Positions 61,191 to 64,000 of a DNA stretch of 64,000 nt are shown piece after piece. Numbering within the stretch: position 1 is the first letter of the stretch; each line of letters opens with the position of its first letter. The notes below the pieces were generated by a model, which saw only the letters and a program-made list of their open reading frames with translations, ran no database searches and was not told the DNA's origin. The position numbers and the translations under genes are program-made. This DNA comes from Methylaequor sp045563055 (GTDB lineage Bacteria; Pseudomonadota; Alphaproteobacteria; Methylaequorales; Methylaequoraceae): assembly GCA_045563055.1 (NCBI GenBank), contig JBJKUR010000011.1, forward strand, positions 103,682-167,681, read 5' to 3'.

Positions 61191-62134
61191 TATCTCTTAC
61201 TAATATTTGCAATTGTTTTTGATAGAACTTTAATTTCCTCTTTTATATCATTATTTAAACTTGTATTTTCAGTTATTATCCTATTTATCTCGTGTATTGA
61301 CTTTGAAATAGACTCTTGGTGTGAATTTTGTTTTTCAATAACAGCCGTAGATTTTTTCAAATTTTCCGTTGTTACCTCAATTAATGATTCAATATAAGCT
61401 GGTGCAAGATTCTTTTTATCATTTTCGTCCATATTCATAAGTGAAAACTTTGTTTTTTCTGATAACTTTTCCTCAACTTCGTTATAAAATCTATTTTGAG
61501 CTTGATTAGACTGTAAATCTAAAAAGCCAAGAATTAAAGACCCACCTAACCCAAATAATGAAGAACTAAAAGCAGTTCCCATTCCACTTAATGGTTCTTC
61601 CAAACCTTGTTTTAAAACTTTAAAGAGTTTTTGTGTATTTTCTGAAAAATCCAAACTTTTCACTGTAATACCAACAGAATTGATAGTTTCAAGCAATCCC
61701 CAAAAAGTTCCCAATAAACCTAAAAAAATAGACAAACCGATCATGTATCTAGTAATTTCTCTTGTCTCAATTAACCTGCCTTCCAGGCTTTCCATCACTG
61801 TTTTCATAGATGTTTGAGAAAAAATAAATTTTCCGGAATGCTCCTTAAGGTAGTTATCAAGATATTTCAAGAGCATTGGAGACTTGGCACTTAATTTCGA
61901 ACCAGAAGAAGATGATTTGGATGCATTATTTAACCATATAAGTTCATTTTTAATATTAAAAAGTTGTTTTAAAATATAAACAATTCCAATAAGTATTATG
62001 AAAATGATTAAGGCATTAAGTGTTTGGTTTGTTAAATAAAAGTTTGTGAGATTTTCTAATTGATAGAATAGTAGAGTTGAGATTATGGAAAGAAAAAAAA
62101 TTATTCTAAGTAAATATTTTCCAACAATTTTCAT
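61190..62134 (-). CDS. MotA/TolQ/ExbB-like proton channel protein
   Basis: 314 aa. Two hydrophobic helices near the N-terminus (LLRIIFFLSIISTLLFYQL and LNALIIFIILIGIVYIL), a cytoplasmic part, then the conserved double helix with GLSIFLGLLGTFWGLLETI and GMGTAFSSSLFGLGGSLILG, the MotA/TolQ/ExbB signature. A C-terminal coiled-coil tail follows (KSIHEINRIITENTSLNNDI). Lies between the OmpA-like gene and the MotB-like gene with 0-1 nt spacing, so all are co-translated. Confidence 0.82.
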   Translation of the reverse strand: MKIVGKYLLRIIFFLSIISTLLFYQLENLTNFYLTNQTLNALIIFIILIGIVYILKQLFNIKNELIWLNNASKSSSSGSKLSAKSPMLLKYLDNYLKEHSGKFIFSQTSMKTVMESLEGRLIETREITRYMIGLSIFLGLLGTFWGLLETINSVGITVKSLDFSENTQKLFKVLKQGLEEPLSGMGTAFSSSLFGLGGSLILGFLDLQSNQAQNRFYNEVEEKLSEKTKFSLMNMDENDKKNLAPAYIESLIEVTTENLKKSTAVIEKQNSHQESISKSIHEINRIITENTSLNNDIKEEIKVLSKTIANISKR

Positions 62135-62998
62135 TTATACTCCAATAAAATTTAATATTACCTCATTCTTCCAATTTTTTGTTATTTTTTCTTCATTTGT
62201 TTCAATTTTAATTCTATTATGTGAAATTCCTTGATTTATTAAAAATGCTCTAATGTAAAGTGACCTTGATTTTGAAATTCTCTTATACTTATTATAGTTT
62301 TTTTCGTTTCGAGATAAAAAAGTCTTAATAATTATTTTTACTGGCTTATCTTTAATAATTACTGCGAATTCTTTTAATATTTTCTTTTGTTTTATTCCTA
62401 ATTCTTCTTTATTTTCTTCAAAACTCAAAACCTCCCTTTTAGAACTAATAACTTGCTCTTTTAATTCAACAATTGAACTAGGCTTATTCATTACTGCTAA
62501 CAAATCATTATCTTTCCTATTATTAGATTTTATATCCTTAGTAGAGTTTTGAGATTTTTTTTCTAGCTTTTTTTTATTTTCATTTTTAAAAGGTTTTTCT
62601 TCAATTTTTTTTCCAAAGGTTTTTTTTACTGTTCTTTCATCAAAAAAGTATTTTGTCTTATCTATTTCTTTTCTTTTTTCAACCATGTCTTTATTGAAAT
62701 AAGAAAATTTCCTTTTCTTAATTTCTTCCTCTCTTTTTCTCACAAGTTCCTTTTTTAGAAATTTATTCTCAATATTATCTAAAATTATTTCCTGTTCCTT
62801 TTCGTTTTTTTGTTTATCATTCTTAATAATGTCAGATTTATTTAATACAGTAACTTGTGTATAGTTGTTAGGGTCTTCTAGCATGCTCAATTCCTTTTTC
62901 TTTTCTTGAATAATTTTATTTTTCTTACTTTCGCTCGGGTGCAATTTTTTTTGAACTTTCTCGATCTTTAATTCTTCATTCTTTTCTTTATCAATCAT
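62135..62998 (-). CDS. Lysine-rich protein with degenerate OmpA-like C-terminus
   Basis: 287 aa. The first ~190 residues are charged and low in complexity (many K/E/N), without signal peptide or membrane helix. The last ~90 residues (KPVKIIIKTFLSRNEKNYNK, RISKSRSLYIRAFLINQGIS, HNRIKIET) have the alternating pattern of an OmpA-like peptidoglycan-binding fold, but the key GHTD-type motif is replaced. Lack of an export signal makes a periplasmic location uncertain; it may be the broken or separate C-terminal part of the upstream TolA-like protein. It lies directly before the MotA-like gene. Confidence 0.55.
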   Translation of the reverse strand: MIDKEKNEELKIEKVQKKLHPSESKKNKIIQEKKKELSMLEDPNNYTQVTVLNKSDIIKNDKQKNEKEQEIILDNIENKFLKKELVRKREEEIKKRKFSYFNKDMVEKRKEIDKTKYFFDERTVKKTFGKKIEEKPFKNENKKKLEKKSQNSTKDIKSNNRKDNDLLAVMNKPSSIVELKEQVISSKREVLSFEENKEELGIKQKKILKEFAVIIKDKPVKIIIKTFLSRNEKNYNKYKRISKSRSLYIRAFLINQGISHNRIKIETNEEKITKNWKNEVILNFIGV

Positions 62999-63051
62999 TA
63001 ATCTTTTTGATTTATCTACCTTAGCTAACTCAACGTTCCGTTTATTTTGTT

Positions 63052-64000
63052 TCAGTTGTTCTTTTGTTGTTTTATAAAAATTTCTCTTTGTTTTTTTTGA
63101 TTTGCTAAATCCTTCTTTGCCTCAAGTCTTTGTTTTTCTGCTAACAGTTGTTCAGTTTTTTTCTTTCTCTCAAGGTCTTCTTTTAATTGCTTTCTTTCTG
63201 CTAATTTTTTAAGTTTTTGTAACTTATCAAACTCTCTTTTTCTTTCCTTTTGCTGTTCTCTTAATTTTCTCTCTTCTGCTAATCTAATCTTTTCTTTAAG
63301 TCTTCTTTCAAGCTCTAATTTTTTTTCTAATTCCTTTCTTGCATTTCTTTCAGCCTTGAGTCTTTCTTGCTCTGCCAACCTAATTTTTTCGAGTTCTCTT
63401 TGTCTTTTCTTTTGTTCTTCTTTTATTCTTAATTCGTTGGCAAGCTCTTGCTTTCTTTTTAATTGTTTTTCTTCCTGAAGCGTAAGTTTTCTCTCAATCT
63501 CTTTTTTCTTTTTAATTTCTAATTGTTTTCTGGCTTCTTCAATTTCTTGCCGCTGTCTTTTTTTTTCAAGATCTCTGGAAGCTTTTAAATCTTTTTGCTT
63601 TTTATCTTCTTTTTTTCTAGCCTCCGCCTCTAGCTTTTTCAACCTTTTCTCTTCAGCTTTTTTAAGCTTATAAAGTTCCTTTTTTTTCTTTTCTTCTAAT
63701 CGAATCGCTCTTTCTAATTCTTTCCTTTTATTTTTCTCTTCAGCTTTTTTAATCTTTTCGATTTCTTTAAGTTTCCTTTTCTCCTCTGCTATTCTTTTTT
63801 GTTCATCTTTTTTTTTTACTTCTTGTTCTTTTCGAATTTCTTCTTCTTCAGCTTTTTTTATAGCTTCTTGTTCTTTTCGAATCTTTTTTTCTTCAGCTTT
63901 TTTTATAGCTTCTTGCTGTTTACGTTTATCTTCTTCAGCCTTTTTAATAGCCTCTTGCTGTTTACGTTTATCTTCTTCAGCCTTTTTAATAGCCTCTTGC
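63052..64000 (-). CDS. TolA-like long coiled-coil protein, C-terminal part, cut by window edge
   Basis: The reading frame is open from the window edge to a stop at 63052-63054, at least 315 residues, all K/E/R/Q/A-rich helix typical of TolA domain II (QEAIKKAEEDKRKQ, KKAEEKRLKKLEAEARKKED). A TTG at 63642 is only an internal codon, not the start. The edge-proximal part is an exact 14-residue repeat. The N-terminus, with any membrane anchor, is outside the window. In context with MotA- and MotB-like genes it could be the envelope-spanning rod of one complex; coiled-coil composition alone does not prove homology to TolA. Confidence 0.6.
   Translation of the reverse strand, partial: QEAIKKAEEDKRKQQEAIKKAEEDKRKQQEAIKKAEEKKIRKEQEAIKKAEEEEIRKEQEVKKKDEQKRIAEEKRKLKEIEKIKKAEEKNKRKELERAIRLEEKKKKELYKLKKAEEKRLKKLEAEARKKEDKKQKDLKASRDLEKKRQRQEIEEARKQLEIKKKKEIERKLTLQEEKQLKRKQELANELRIKEEQKKRQRELEKIRLAEQERLKAERNARKELEKKLELERRLKEKIRLAEERKLREQQKERKREFDKLQKLKKLAERKQLKEDLERKKKTEQLLAEKQRLEAKKDLANQKKQREIFIKQQKNN
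63911..64000 (-). repeat. 42-bp exact tandem repeat inside the TolA-like gene
   Basis: The 42-base unit at 63911-63952 is repeated identically at 63953-63994 and begins again to the window edge (2.1 copies seen). It encodes a 14-residue unit (AEEDKRKQQEAIKK). Degenerate copies continue to about 63840. Being identical at DNA level, the array is young or homogenised and could vary in copy number. Confidence 0.95.

Noticed and set aside
60105..62134. Zorya-like defence system (ZorA/ZorB)
   Set aside because: The MotA/MotB-like pair is superficially similar, but no ZorC/ZorD/ZorE-like helicase or nuclease is beside it, and the FWPGFVD-type MotB-like partner is an ordinary alphaproteobacterial family.
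63052..63642. A complete 196-aa protein starting at TTG 63642
   Set aside because: The same frame stays open to the window edge with the same composition, so the TTG is internal and the gene is partial.
63911..64000. CRISPR-like array
   Set aside because: The repeats are contiguous without spacers and in frame within a coiled-coil gene.

Overview
The window is a gene-dense, very AT-rich segment of a bacterial chromosome. The gene content and local gene order point to an alphaproteobacterium with a streamlined, probably marine genome. Pointers are the topA-rnr-DUF983-rpmG run, plsY-pyrC-pyrB with a metal-ligand-deficient PyrC, gatCAB beside ruvX, DUF1244, COQ9 beside rpsU, purK-purE-YdcH, and TrcR (DUF1013). 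Order-level placement (SAR11-like, HIMB59-like, AEGEAN-169-like or other) cannot be settled from the sequence alone. Intergenic space is minimal. Many convergent genes overlap by 4-19 nt, and one divergent pair (rnd/aspS) has 5 bp between its start codons. I saw no insertion sequence, prophage or CRISPR array.

Layout. 1-17 kb is housekeeping: purM (edge), a DUF2066 protein, hdaA, rnd, aspS, rpmG, DUF983, a short rnr, topA, plsY, pyrC-like, pyrB, a class III CoA-transferase, ruvX (with an apparent 1-nt frameshift in a poly-A tract), gatCAB and tRNA-Ser(GCU). 17-24 kb is accessory: a MAPEG protein, a light/redox cluster (two photolyase-family genes, a DCC thioredoxin-like protein, DUF2256, 1-Cys peroxiredoxin), an ornithine-decarboxylase-type enzyme, a DMT transporter and a decayed gap. 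24-42 kb is a flagellar island: flgBCDEF with a giant 1301-aa FlgE; flgP-flgT-LysM-flgA-flgM-flgN-like on one strand; flhA-flhF-flhG-fliA on the other; and an extra FlgE/F/G-family protein. Four sigma-54 -24/-12 motifs sit exactly at the operon starts. 42-60 kb is tRNA-Val(GAC), a TRAP transporter split between strands, rpmJ, pyk, a formylglutamate amidohydrolase, a frameshifted UDP-sugar epimerase, an acyl-CoA synthetase, pepF, the proton-translocating transhydrogenase (pntAA-AB-B), rpsU, coq9, purKE, trcR, qor, rpmE and frataxin. 60-64 kb is an envelope cluster: a TolA-like coiled-coil protein (cut by the edge), an OmpA-like protein, a MotA/TolQ/ExbB-like channel and a MotB/OmpA-like partner.

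How it fits together. The flagellar island looks like the polar flagellum of Vibrio/Pseudomonas (FlhF/FlhG placement, FliA/FlgM checkpoint, sigma-54 class promoters, FlgP/FlgT outer-membrane ring) rather than the canonical alphaproteobacterial one, so lateral acquisition is a serious possibility. Two genes (ruvX, epimerase) are each broken by one base in A-runs, and two genes (purM, rpsU) have no canonical start codon but a well-placed Shine-Dalgarno in front of ATA or ATT. These could be sequencing or assembly errors, slippage-rescued genes, or true non-AUG starts.
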